A DNA stretch of 64,000 nt from Rhyacophila brunnea. Its lineage: Eukaryota; Arthropoda; Insecta; Trichoptera; Rhyacophilidae. The notes under the pieces were generated by a model. The model made no database searches and was not told where the DNA came from. It was given only the letters and a program-made list of their open reading frames with translations. The position numbers were made by a program, and so were the translations under genes. The stretch spans positions 62,001 to 126,000 of the forward strand of contig JAGYXB010000196.1 of NCBI GenBank assembly GCA_022495005.1, written 5' to 3'. Positions 1-10,319 of this stretch are shown here, one piece after another. Each line of letters begins with the position of its first letter. Position 1 is the first letter of the stretch.

Positions 1-4
1 GATA

Positions 5-526
5 CTGGTGGTGAGGGGTGGAGGTAGGCTCTTAAGATTCGACATAAGTAGTACACGTCAGTCATACTTATCTGTTTTCATTAAATTAACAATACAATTT
101 GCAGATGGTACTGGTTAGTTTTTAAAATTCAATTAAACCCTGACAACGCCAAACCATAATAGTTTAGGTATGCTATGGGCGATCCGACAAAAATAGTGCA
201 CACTTTTTAAGTCATACTTATTTATTTTGTTGAATTAAGAATACATATTACAGATAGATGGTGTTGTTTAGTTTTTTTAAAATTCATCAAGCCCTGCCCA
301 TAGGAAACCATAATAGATAAATATTATTTTATAAACGAATATTTTTTTTACTATTATCTACTATGGCTTGGATTAGGCAGGTTTTAATTGAATTTTAAAA
401 ACTAACAAACACAATCTACACATTATAGTCTTAGTTCAATGAAAACAAATACGTTTGACTGACAAAGTTTAGTAACCACTATTTATGTAGGATTTAACAG
501 TCTACATATCTCCACCCTTCGCCACC
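5..526. mobile_element. hAT-like foldback element, family 'GGCGAAGGGTGG', copy 1
   Basis: The ends are inverted copies of a conserved terminus (about CAGTGGCGAAGGGTGGAGG). The right end reads CCACCCTTCGCCACC, followed by gatcgata at 527-534. The four bases before the element (gata) are the end of the same 8-base target duplication, cut by the window edge. Long inverted arms continue inside. At least five other copies occur in this window. No coding capacity is seen. Confidence 0.75.
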
Positions 527-710
527 GATCGATACTGTTTCCCTTGCTGGAATATTTAACTGCTGATGGTGGATTACAATGCATTAGCATTAGAATATTT
601 GAAATATTTTAGCCATTGTGTATTTTCAGTGTTTCAGTTTTGTTGTAATACTATTTTTTCATTGTTTCCCATAGCAAATATTACAAGCGTAAATAATATG
701 TCGAAACAGG

Positions 711-859
711 CGGCTCTGGTGGTGCAGTGCGTAAGGCACTGGCCTACCACCCGAGAGTTCTGGGTTCGATACCCGGTGAGGAAACAATATTTGTGTTTTT
801 CTCAAAGCACCTTGAAAAAAAACCAAGGACACGGTTATTAATAATTCTAAGAAAAAAAA
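711..859 (+). repeat. SINE-like repeat, tRNA-derived head, family S1
   Basis: A Pol III type head has a B box (GGTTCGATACC) and a tRNA-like ending. It is followed by a conserved body (CTCAAAGC, AAGGACA) and a TTATTAATAATTCTA tail with an A-run. Other copies lie at 7185-7363 (minus), 28456-28590 (plus, 5' truncated) and 41819-41988 (minus). Confidence 0.75.
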
Positions 860-869
860 TATCGAAAAC

Positions 870-1140
870 CTAGAGGTAGGCTGTGGAGATCTGACAAAAA
901 TATTACATACTATAAAAAGTTTTGAAAACAACATTGGTTTAATGTTTAATCTCATTCCATTTATCGGTACATTTATTTTGTGTTAAAAAAGTGATCACAC
1001 TACAGGGATCAGTGGCGTAGTGTGGAGGTAAGCTGTGGAGGTCTGACATAGTGTACGCTAAACTATCATTGAACCAATAATACAAAAACACAAAACATGT
1101 TATATACATACTGATATACAAAGTTAACTTCAAACATAAA
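870..1140. repeat. Fragments of the GGCGAAGGGTGG hAT-like family
   Basis: Two partial termini (near 872 and 1014) carry AGGTAGGCTGTGGAG-like sequence followed by CTGACA. They match the subterminal part of the element at 5-526. They appear to be decayed or nested ends without a recognisable partner. Confidence 0.45.
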
Positions 1141-1280
1141 TAAATATTTAAAAGATTTTTTTGAATTAAATGAGTTATATCAATATTAGTAATCAGTATG
1201 CCTTTTCAAGTGACGAGAGAAATCAAATTTGTCTTCGATGGGTTAAGCAGAATCAACTGTATATGTAAAATGATGCATTA

Positions 1281-1621
1281 CCGGTGGCCCTCGACTTTCA
1301 CACGTAATTGGTTCTTTAAAATGTGTTTGAATGTTGAATGTTCGAAAGTAGAGGGATGTAAAAAATAAACATCAAAAAGTATACTTAAATTTATTTATCA
1401 ATGGGTATAATAAAGTTAACGAGGCGTATTAGCAATCAGGTGTTTTACTTGCCAAGAGATAGTTGATTAGCACCCTTTTACGTATTTGAGAAGGTGACAT
1501 CCGGGAGTGAATTCATGGAAATGCACAGTTTTTGCATTATCAACAAAAATCTAAATTCTAAGAAATGTACGAAATAGCGAATTGTGCGAAAGTAGAACGT
1601 TCGAAAGTCGAGGGCCGCCTG
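1281..1621. mobile_element. MITE with 19-base TIRs and TA target duplication
   Basis: The left end CCGGTGGCCCTCGACTTTC and the reverse complement of the right end (CAGGCGGCCCTCGACTTTC) match at 17 of 19 positions. The element is flanked by TA on both sides (1279-1280 and 1622-1623). TA duplication suggests a Tc1/mariner-type family. It is 341 bases long with no coding capacity. Confidence 0.75.
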
Positions 1622-2669
1622 TACGTCTATATTTTGACTCTTGCGATATGATACGCCTTAAAACTATTTTTCATTTGGTACACATGTAATTTATGGAAAA
1701 AGACCTGGAAAGTGTTGCGATCTTTGTTAGTTTTAGCGATTCTCACCTAGTGTTGCCGTAAGTCTTCATTATTAATATTTTAAATGATAAAAACATTATT
1801 CAAACACAACAGATAGCCGTCAACTATACATTACATTAAATGCATGCATAGCATGAATGGGTAAATAAATAAAGTCACACTTAATAAAAGGAATTCAAAG
1901 GGGCATTCTCTGTTGTCTAAACATCGGTTGCACTTACTTCCAAAATCTCCAGACGGCATTAAAAACAAAACAGACCTCAATTGAAATGCGTTTCACAGAT
2001 GACTCTAACTCATTATAGCAACAGAATAACAATAAGCATGAAAGTAGAACTGTTAAATATTCATCGAAGAAGTAATTCGTCTAAACTGTTTGAATTCTGT
2101 GGTACAATCTATAACATAACTAGTAACATAATACAAATGTAATAACATGAAAAAACTTGGTTCTAATGATATTGACTTGTGGTTAATTTATGCACATACA
2201 TACACTGATGAGTAAATTAACGAAATTGTAGAAATAGAAAACGTACAATATTACAAAAACTCTTGTTTATTTGTTCATATTTAATCTAGCGTTCATTGTA
2301 AGTTTAGTAAGATATTTAAGGGACCGATATACTGTGCCTTTATTATAGTGTACCTACCCACCGCGAGAGGAACACGCAAGTCATGTGAGGTGTTCCTTTT
2401 TAAAAAACCTATGAGGCGCTACAATATCTGTGGGAAGCTTTGCAATGTTAAGCTTAAGTGGTTAATTTTAGCGTCAGTTTCTTTTTTTAATCAAATTATA
2501 CTATTGAAATATACCGGAACACTTGATGAATGACTTGAATGATTGGACATATCTTTTAAATCTATCAGTTAGTGTAAATCATTAAGTTTATAAGGAAACA
2601 ATATAAGCCGAATATAGACAATGGGAAGCGAAGACTTATACTCGGACAACATCTTCTTGGCTACGTGTT

Positions 2670-2760
2670 AAAACTGTGAACTAACAAGCTCCTCCCATTT
2701 TTAACCACAATTCCATTATAAACTAACAAGCTCCTCCCATTTAGTCGTCAACAGCGCCTT
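2670..2760. repeat. Short direct repeat
   Basis: The 20-mer ACTAACAAGCTCCTCCCATT occurs twice, near 2681 and 2722, about 41 bases apart. It looks like a local duplication. The rest of 1625-2780 is AT-rich sequence in which I recognise nothing. Confidence 0.6.
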
Positions 2761-2781
2761 CCGGGTTTTGCCTAAATCTTC

Positions 2782-2964
2782 TTGTTGGAGAGTAAACAGA
2801 TTGTTAGATGCAATGGATCTAGAGCACTCCACAAAGTTTATGAAGGAACTCTTGAAGGCACTTCGCCCCTGGGCCACCCTCGCAGGAGATGGGCAGATAA
2901 TGTAAAAAGGAACACAAAAAGGAGAGTGTGCATGGAAAGAATGTGCAGTCAGCCATGGACCTGA
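2782..2964 (+). pseudogene. Non-LTR retrotransposon C-terminal remnant
   Basis: The 60-residue open frame includes LEGTSPLGHPRRRWADNVKR, which matches the G-R-P-x-x-R-W-x-D-x-[VI] motif near the C-terminus of many insect RTE/R1-like reverse transcriptase polyproteins. Nothing upstream restores a longer frame, so this is a dead 3' fragment. Confidence 0.55.
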
Positions 2965-3175
2965 ATGGTTTGTAGCACTGGCTTACCTATCAAGTTTTTA
3001 AACATTTTCCAAAATGCGTTTACATAACGACTTACAAAATTGTTATCTTACAAGACAGCTGTTTAATTTAGCGTTGTACTTCAGATTTACTTTTCTTTTA
3101 AAAACCCACATTTGTCCTTTATTTCAAAATCCGCAGTTACTTCAATACCATTGACACTTTGAAAAATACTCTGCT

Positions 3176-3555
3176 ACATATGCAGTTCGCCGTATCACAC
3201 TTCACTGTGAAATGTTGTATGGAAATATATGGCCGTATATTAAAGACCGTCTAGCTTCATTGGGTCGTACAGTACTGACGTAAAATTCATGTCTAAATAA
3301 AACACGTTTATTGTCGGTTTACACTTTACAGGAAGCCAGCAGCAAACAAATTTTGAAAATAGCCGATATACTGGATAATGTTAGGTTAGGATAGATTTCA
3401 TTCTTGAATGCATGAATTTTGCTAAAATCAGCTATGAAAATTGAACTAATGTTCATATTGAATCTAATATAATTGGAGATCGTATATTAATCATCTCATC
3501 CCTTTCCGATAAGAAAACTCTCGGCGAACTGTGCCACGGTGAAATGTTTTATTTT
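3176..3555 (+). repeat. Dispersed repeat, 'CCGTATCACACTTCAC' family
   Basis: The unit begins at GCAGTTCGCCGTATCACACT and continues through GACCGT, CAGGAAGCCAGC and GCCGATATACTGGAT to a partial inverted end (near TTTCCGATAAG). Related copies are at 22675-23050, 33800-34803 (inverted, interrupted), 47985-48061 and 56278-56690. The full-length termini carry GTCCGGAAA followed by TTGTACGTA. No coding region is seen. Confidence 0.6.
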
Positions 3556-3715
3556 ACAATTTACATGTAAACCATTTTTAGGGCGCCGTAAAACAATATA
3601 TAGGTACAATAAAGGCGCAGTAAAGAGAAAAAGATTGAAAGTCAACGACATAACTTGGAATTGATCTAAAGAAATTATTTGACAGACAAATAAGCTGTAT
3701 GCGTTCATCTCTCAC

Positions 3716-3950
3716 TTGCTAGGGTCGTATTCTAATGTGGACTGCGACATCATGGCCATGATTTTGTCATCCTCAGAGCCCTCCATCCTCTCGAGGTGAG
3801 CAGTGCCTTTGGCGCTGGGAGCAGACGCGGTGTCGGGCCGCTTGGCAGCCGCGCCTCCATCCCATGGCTTCTTGGGCTGCTGTGTCAGAGGCACTCTTGC
3901 CAATAGCAGCGAAGTATTCTTCGCGATCAGGGCACTGTTATCCGAGTACA
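3716..3950 (-). CDS. RBBP6: RBBP6 coding exon 2 (end of DWNN and linker)
   Basis: The exon runs 235 bases from acceptor GATTTTCAG (next to 3951) to a GTGAGA donor at 3715-3710. It supplies YSDNSALIAKNTSLLLARVP, the last strand of DWNN, then a Pro/Ala/Lys-rich linker and the conserved DDKIMAMMSQS segment. The intron before it is 551 bases long. It leaves phase 2, so the next exon should complete a Lys or Asn codon and continue with the zinc knuckle. Confidence 0.88.
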
Positions 3951-6660
3951 CTGAAAATCATACATTCAATTATTCAGTCACATCTCTGTAACGTTAGTGA
4001 TATTTCATGCTCATTGCATTGAAAAACACCAAAATTCTGACAATAAGGCCCACAGGAGGCGGCGCTGCGACAGCATGACCACTCAAGCAAAATACAATAT
4101 GGTCTAATACTGCAGAGCCTACTAAGCTTGACGTGGGGCGCATAAGTTGCTCAGTTTACACTGTTAGAGGTTTCATTCAAGTGGCAACGCTACCAATGAC
4201 ACTTGCCTATAATTTTTGTTATCGGTCCTATCAATCTGTAATGTTCACCTATCAATCCCTTACAAACAGTTTCCATACAAATGCAAAAAAAACATTATTT
4301 TCAATTTACATTCTGAGATAATGAAAGGAAAATATTTTACTACTTCACTACTTTACTACTAGCATGGGTGGCATACTGGTGATTTTGTGTGTGCGTTGAG
4401 AAATGCCTCATAAATCATTCGCCATGGAGGGGTTCCTGTGGGCTTTCCGTGTTACACCGATGATATATTGAAGCTGTAGTAATAATAAAAATTTCATTTA
4501 CCTTCCTTAGTTTGCGCATTGGTAATCTCCAAGTCAAAGTCAGAGGTCTTGCCTATCCTCTTCTGCTGCAAGATGGCGGATTTGAGGTCGGCCACGGATA
4601 TATGCAGGCCATCGAACGTGACCGTGTCATAGTCCAGCGAACTTTTAAATTTGTAATGAACTGACATGGTGCCAGGTCATCGACGATGATGTTCGATGCA
4701 AATATAATGATCATCACATGATTAGTACGGAATTGGTCTGAAAACAAACAAATCAATGGCACATGTTACATGTATAATACTAAAACCAAACACCTTCTCC
4801 AGATGGCGCGTGTCCCACCACGTTTTACGCTCAAGTAAGGTAGGTTAACCTAACTAATTAAACCTAATTTTCTACTTTTTTTTTCGACTTTTTGTGTTAT
4901 GTGACCGTTCATTTAAAAATACCCATTCTCTGATATAACGAGTAACGCTTATAATGAGCAAATTCAGTTGGTCCCATCTTCCTCGTAATAACCAAGTTCG
5001 ACTGTATTTTCGTCAATTTCTCAGTATTAAAAATGAAAATAAGAACGGTTAATGGTTCTTCTTTAAAATTTCAATGAAATGTTACATTACAGTACATGCT
5101 TTTTCATTTCCATTGCTCAATTACTATGGACCTGTGGTGCGATCAACCAAAATCCATTCTGTGATCGGCCGGTCAACCACATGAACACAACCAAGATAGG
5201 TTAAGAGTCCATTCTGCATTCGACCAGTCAACCACATGAACAACCGAGATAGGGTAAGAACAACATAATATGTGTTTGCCGAGGTCAAATGGTACACCCA
5301 TAGAGGTATTAATTAAAAAGAGGGGCAGTAAATCGGCTTTTTCATACAACTGAATGAAGCAGGCCAACAATAGCCGACAACTTGTGAGAAATGGCGATGC
5401 GATAAAAAAAATTCAGGGCATCATGTAGGATTTACTTTGGTCATTATAACGTACCCATATAATACAATGTTAAGGAGGAAATTTTGCCGCAAATTGATTA
5501 TCAGCCTGCCTCACCATACTTTTTCACCGTACTACCCTGCTTCACCATACTTTCATATAACCTGCCGTCCCTAGGGTACACCATAGTAAAGGCTTACTTC
5601 ACACACCAAAATTTGTATTGCCATGATAATGCCGAAATATGAATCCAGTGTGGTAAATTAAAAATAACCAAAATAACATCAGAAATAATGTGAACTGAAA
5701 TACCTAACGGGTGAGAAACGAGAAACAGGCTTCCGATCTTGAGTGTGGAAGAATATGGGATAAACTTAAACACGTGTCAAGAATACGATTGTACTTCGTT
5801 CTGACAACTGCTCTCGGTTTATGCACTGCCGCTCATTCAATATTGGTGCATTTGAAGGTTGCAACACACACTATCACACGTCTATAATGAGTGGTTCATT
5901 TTCGTTGGACACGCATTCAAAACCCTGCGTGAAAATATAGTGTATTTGGGTATAGCCTATCGGAAATCTATTTATTAATCTGTTCTGTGATCTGAACATT
6001 ACCCATCAATTGTACCTAATTACCTATACCTAACCTATTTGACAGGGTGGAGTCCATGTCGTTTATAATAAATTAATCCAGGAGAAAGCAAAACATGTTG
6101 TAATCTTTCGCTTTTGGAAAAAAAAAAAAAAATGTGACAGTGCAAACAAAATTGTAAAAACTCACCCCATCTTCAGGAACGAAAATTTAAGACGTTCAAT
6201 TTCATCATAGAAAAACTGTGATAGACCTATGTACGATTTACGAAAAAAACTAGGATAATAATAATCAATAAAACAGTAATAGGTACATATCTACCAAAAG
6301 CGTTTTAGACAAGATTTTAGTTTCACCTAAATTTACAAAATTATTTGCATAAAATAATCGCAACCTCAATGTGACAACATACGACGAAAAATCAATTAAG
6401 AGAAGAAAATTAACATTACATTAACAACCCTAATGAAAAATACATAAACTAATGAAATACAGGTAGTCAATTAATATAAATACCTAGTTGAATACATTTT
6501 AAATGTGGTAAAAAAAATATTCTCACTTTTATTCAGGCAGAAAAGCCGCCATGGCTTCACATGGAGCGAAAGTTTCTGTCAAATTTCTGGTCGGCTGATA
6601 ACGGCAACTATTGGCTGCACCTTTGACATACAACACTGTCGCTACGATTCCGGTAGATTT
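3716..6660 (-). CDS. RBBP6: RBBP6/SNAMA E3 ubiquitin ligase, 5' part of gene (DWNN domain)
   Basis: The family protein is a nuclear RING-type E3 ligase that binds p53/RB pathway proteins and takes part in pre-mRNA 3'-end processing. Two minus-strand coding exons (4667 to 4502 and 3950 to 3716) join at GT-AG sites in frame. They give about 132 residues beginning MSVHYKFKSSLDYDTVTFDG. Residues 1-77 are a full ubiquitin-like DWNN domain, with the family hallmarks FDGLHISVADLK and TNAQTKE. A linker ends in SEDDKIMAMMSQSTLEYDPS, conserved upstream of the zinc knuckle. A donor (GTGAGA) follows 3716; reading through it would meet TGA at once. No zinc-knuckle or RING exon is recognisable in 1-3715, so the gene must continue left of the window. 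ATG at 4667 has A at -3. An upstream noncoding exon is proposed near 6527-6660. Confidence 0.9.
4502..4667 (-). CDS. RBBP6: RBBP6 coding exon with start codon (DWNN, first part)
   Basis: The exon holds 166 coding bases, 55 codons plus one base, ending at a GTAAAT donor. It encodes residues 1-55 of the DWNN ubiquitin-like fold. The exon body extends upstream as 5' UTR to 4737, where the minus strand has a strong acceptor (TTTGTTTGTTTTCAG). Two short upstream ATGs lie in that UTR. Confidence 0.9.
4741..6520 (-). other. RBBP6 5' intron, nothing else coding
   Basis: If the noncoding first exon is right, this is the first intron, about 1.8 kb. It holds a tandem-like local repeat (AACCACATGAACAACC, about 5175-5245) and, at 5800-6010, a unit repeated at 9264-9450 that contains CTCTCGGTTTATGCA. 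No further exon is seen. Confidence 0.45.
6527..6660 (-). promoter_or_regulatory. RBBP6: Probable noncoding first exon and promoter region of RBBP6
   Basis: A less AT-rich, CpG-containing island stands alone in AT-rich DNA. On the minus strand it ends in a consensus donor (GTGAGA at 6526-6521), which would pair with the acceptor at 4738-4740. It contains two minimal upstream frames, ATG-TGA and a seven-codon MAAFLPE, before the donor. No start site can be fixed from sequence. Alternatively it is an exon of an unrelated plus-strand gene, since the plus strand also shows an acceptor-like TTTTATTCAG and GCCGCCATGG. Confidence 0.4.
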
Positions 6661-7184
6661 ATTTGACACAATTAAGATTTTTAATGTTATAATTAATTGA
6701 AAATCTGCAAATAATAACCCACCGACCCGAAACCGAATAACAGAATTTCACAGACAATGATTGAATCATAGACTAAAATTCACAAAATATCTTTGGTTTG
6801 TGTGACCCATAGACTAATGTGTGTCTAACGGTGGGTATACTTGTCTTGTTCGTAAGAATTCAATTATTATTTTTATAATAATTATTGACAATGATTAAAT
6901 TTACTAAATTAATCCTTATGACACAATGATCAATATTTGTATGTACCTATTTAATAATATTTCAGTTATATTTATAATTATTTTATGCCTAGGTACTTTT
7001 TTTATTAAAGATTCATATTGACATTGTACGGAAGTTTTGGAAATTGTTCCAATGTTAAGGTTCAAATAGACTATAATATGACGACCGGGCACATATATGA
7101 TAAGAGCGTTTTAGTGTATATGATCAAATCTATGCCATTCCGACATATTATACATACATATTGTATGACAGCTATGACATTCTA

Positions 7185-7363
7185 TTTTTTTTTTTTTTTT
7201 TTTGAATTATTAATAACCATGTCCTTGCTTTTTCGTACAAGGTGGTTGTTGTTAGTAATTTTGAACAATCACAAACGCCCAGGCTTTGAGAAAAACACAT
7301 AAATATTGTGTGTCCTGACCGGGAATCGAACCCAGGAACTCTCGGGTGGAAAGCCAACACCAA
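7185..7363 (-). repeat. SINE-like repeat S1, near full length
   Basis: On the minus strand it reads from a tRNA-like head (ACTCTCGGGTGG, then the reverse of GGTTCGATTCCC) through CAAAGCCTGGGCGTTTG and CAACCACC to TTATTAATAATTC and an A-run (an 18-base T-run on the plus strand). It is the best-preserved S1 copy here. Confidence 0.75.
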
Positions 7364-7794
7364 CATAAGAAACGGGTTTTTCGACGTATATATGACCGAT
7401 CGTTATAGAGTGTATTTGAAGCATTAAACAATAATTAATTTACACACTCTTAAAACTTACTTACTAATTAGTAGCTATTCATAACAATTATTATTTGATT
7501 TTATTGTACTATAAAAATCGTAGGTAAAGTAATTAATTATTGATAATGGTATGCCTACCTACCTATATCTATTTTATTTAGATATTGAATTACATAGGTA
7601 CGTATCTTGTATAAGATTAGATACTCTCGGTACTCTTGTACTACTGCTTGTACGCGTATTTATAGTGTCCTACAAAAACTATTTTTTCACGTGGAAAAAA
7701 GTCACCTCGAATAAATAAATTGTTTAGTTACTTATGTAAGTAATAGAAACCCACGTAGTATTATTACGTTCATGGTGATTAGAGGGTACATCAC

Positions 7795-8280
7795 AGCATT
7801 GGATATCTACACAGCTGATGACGGTCTAATTGATGACAAAGTAGGGGTGGGTCAGCTTTCGTAGGTTACAATAATGGAACATTAATAACCCCCCGAAAAT
7901 TGAAGCTCGAAAGCTACTGCTCTGTTTCCCTAGCAGAAATATTGCCTATCAGAGAATCTCTCGAGTGGACACTCAAGAGATTAAAGTTCCACAGACACAA
8001 CAATGAATGTCAACATAATTTCAGATAGCCAATCCAGTCTGGTACCTAGCTCTCCAAAACCCATCAGCCACACACCCACTAGTAAGGGACATTTTACATA
8101 AGTTAGGTAGGTACGCAAAACAAAAACTAAACGGAGATAATAGAGCAATGGATCAACCAGGGAACTCATAAATAATTTTCTTTTCTGTGGGAACAACAGA
8201 TACACAACATCCGTCACAGGATCAATAACGCAGAAATTTATCCCAAACATAAACTCTGCCGATCACTCTTGCTAAGAACA
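7795..8280 (+). pseudogene. R1/I-like non-LTR retrotransposon RNase H remnant
   Basis: The fragments DIYTADDGLIDDKVGVG (near 7799) and NIISDSQSSL (near 8011) match the first and the third catalytic blocks of the RNase H domain found in insect R1- and I-clade elements. Here TDGS appears as TADDG. The frame is broken several times. The minus-strand ORF over the same DNA is a shadow. Confidence 0.6.
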
Positions 8281-8639
8281 TAAAAATATCACACGAACTC
8301 ACACAGATACTAATGGGTAGGCCACGGAGCAGTGCGAGCCTATTTAACTTAAATTGAGGGACGATGACTTTGTCTTACGCATCTCAAATTGTGTGGCATG
8401 TCATCAACGACTGCTATATATTAGAAAAGGAGCGATGGACTCTGTAGGTCGACATCATAACCATGATATTAACCTCCAAAAGCCTTACGAAATACTAACA
8501 ACGAAAAAAACTTGCTCAAGAAGTATTACTAAAAAAAAACTATTCCAGTGTATGAAAATATGTAGCTAATGTAAGTAATAATAATTGTAAATGTAAATTT
8601 TCAATTGAAAATTTGAAATTTATGAAAATAATTGATTTG

Positions 8640-9062
8640 ATATAAATAAAAAGGATTTCAAGTTATACACATTTATATTTTTTATAAAAATCGATGTTTT
8701 TTAAAATAGATATAAAAAATATTAAAACTATGAATTAGTCAAAAATCTCTTAGGTGATGCTTAGAAAACTTAATAAACTAAATTGTAATAATAAATATGA
8801 CTATAAAATATATGTAATAATAGGGTGCAGTCCGATTTAACAAATTCACATTTTGTGTTACATTTTTTACAATTGTAAGTTTGTCTTTGACTTAAAATAA
8901 AAAATATTTTTCTTTTTAGTGTTTTCAGATACATATGTATTCATTAATACAGTTGAAATTGTAAATTATCAAAAAAATGTCTCAAATTGCAAGCTTCGTA
9001 TTTTCCCGCTAGGTGCCTCTTTAAAAAAGGCTCAGTGAAGACTTCGCCTTAAGCAAATCGAA
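8640..9062. repeat. Dispersed repeat shared with 20140-20590
   Basis: The stretch from TTCAAGTTATACA through AAAACTATGAATTAGTCAAA and CTCAAATTGCAAGCTTCGTA to CCGCTAGGTGCCTC is duplicated at 20140-20590 at high identity. The far end of the 20-kb copy (GGCGGCACTTTGCCTAAG) resembles the terminus of the GTGACGTCCC hAT family, so this is probably an old TE. Confidence 0.5.
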
Positions 9063-9064
9063 GT

Positions 9065-9262
9065 CAGGGCTCGAAATGACCGGTACGCACCGGAGCGCCG
9101 TTCCGGGTCGTAAAATCAGCAACGTCGCTCCGTCTCGTGGAAAAAATAATTTTCCCGTTTGAGCTAAAATTACTACCTATTATAACAAAAAATCTATCAC
9201 ACTTATTTTTATAGAACACAAATAAAATTAGATAACTATATTAATATTTTCATAAAATTAAC
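9065..9262 (+). mobile_element. hAT MITE family 'CAGGGCTCGAAATGG', truncated copy
   Basis: The left terminus CAGGGCTCGAAATGACCGG and the following CGTTCCGGGTCGT match the complete copies at 11717-11954 and 45494-45729. The right terminus is missing; the sequence runs instead into the unit duplicated at 5800-6010. Confidence 0.65.
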
Positions 9263-9708
9263 AGGGACAACTACTCTCGGTTTATGCATTGACGCTCATT
9301 TAATATTGGTGTATTACACACACTATTGCACGTGCATAGTGCGTGTTTCATTCACACATCCAAAACTCTGCACCAAAATGTAACGTATTGAATATAAGTG
9401 GCCTATCGGAATTCTATGTATTATCTGTTCTGTGATCACAATCCTTCCGCGATCAACAGTTAAGATTTGCCTGTCAGATAGATACATCACAAAAGAAACT
9501 GCGTGTCTCGTATTACTATACACACGAAACTCTACTCAGCATCCGGTCTAATTGTTCACCATTGAGCGGGTTGGAGGACTATACAATTAATGTAATAAAT
9601 ACATGACATTGTGCCTGGAATTATTATAATAATACCATTCAACACTTTCAATTGCCTGTAATAAATATTATTTGGAAATCATAGATACTATTATAATATA
9701 GCTGCATG

Positions 9709-10149
9709 CATGTCCCCCACAAGGGGGGGGGGGGGTTATAGGGCTCTAGCCTGGGGGCCCGGGCTTAGGAAGAGCCCGGCGTAGCGAGTCGACCAGATTC
9801 GTGAGATAGACACAAATGACAAAATTGACCTAATAGTAACAAAGTCGTCTGTGGCGCTATTTTACTTCAATGATATTGATAAGTAAGTAATTAAAAATAT
9901 TTGGTTCTATGTACGATGCAATTTTTAACTGTGTGCCGATAATCGACAACTCCATGATTCAAATGGATGTACTTAAATAATAATTATTATGTATTAAAAA
10001 TACAAAAAATCGCTAAAAATACGCCTTAATTTCACCGCGTACAACATTTGGAAAACGCTACTGCAGCGCGTCCCTTACCCTGAGCGATAGGTAGGGGGGC
10101 TCGCCAAACACCCTAGCCTGGGGGCCTGCTTCACAATGTGGGGGCCGTG
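9709..10149 (+). mobile_element. hAT-like element, family 'TGGCCCCCAC', copy 1
   Basis: The ends are CATGTCCCCCAC and GTGGGGGCCGTG (inverted). They are flanked by gctgcatg (9701-9708) and cctgcatg (10150-10157), an 8-base duplication with one mismatch. Subterminal blocks AGCCTGGGGGCCCGG and GAGCGATAGGTAGGGGG recur in the copies near 21.3, 17.2 and 51 kb. A G-run (9722-9734) is notable. It is 441 bases long and noncoding. Confidence 0.8.
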
Positions 10150-10319
10150 CCTGCATGCATTGTTCATGATTTCACTTGTGGAGGGCACACACCGGGCTGT
10201 TGCACAACGAAGGATGATGATGATGATGACATGAGTTGCTAAAATGACTGGAGACGCATCTCACATCTGCTTACCGGGTTTTCTCCCAGTATCTCGCCGG
10301 TTTAGTGCGACCCTGCTAA

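Noticed and set aside
3496..3708. Minus-strand 70-codon frame immediately downstream of the RBBP6 exon, as the next RBBP6 exon
   Set aside because: It lacks the zinc-knuckle cysteines expected next, has no acceptor in register, and overlaps a dispersed repeat.
6551..6600. Plus-strand ATG in a perfect GCCGCCATGG context after an acceptor-like TTTTATTCAG
   Set aside because: The frame closes after 15 codons (MASHGAKVSVKFLVG) with no good donor before the stop, and the minus-strand reading as an RBBP6 leader explains the patch better. Kept only as an alternative.
8354..8569. 71-codon plus-strand frame with paired Cys and His residues
   Set aside because: The spacing does not fit a zinc finger I can name, and the surrounding DNA is retrotransposon debris.
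9720..9740. G-run as a regulatory G-quadruplex
   Set aside because: It is part of the terminus of a TGGCCCCCAC element and its length is probably unstable; nothing ties it to a gene.
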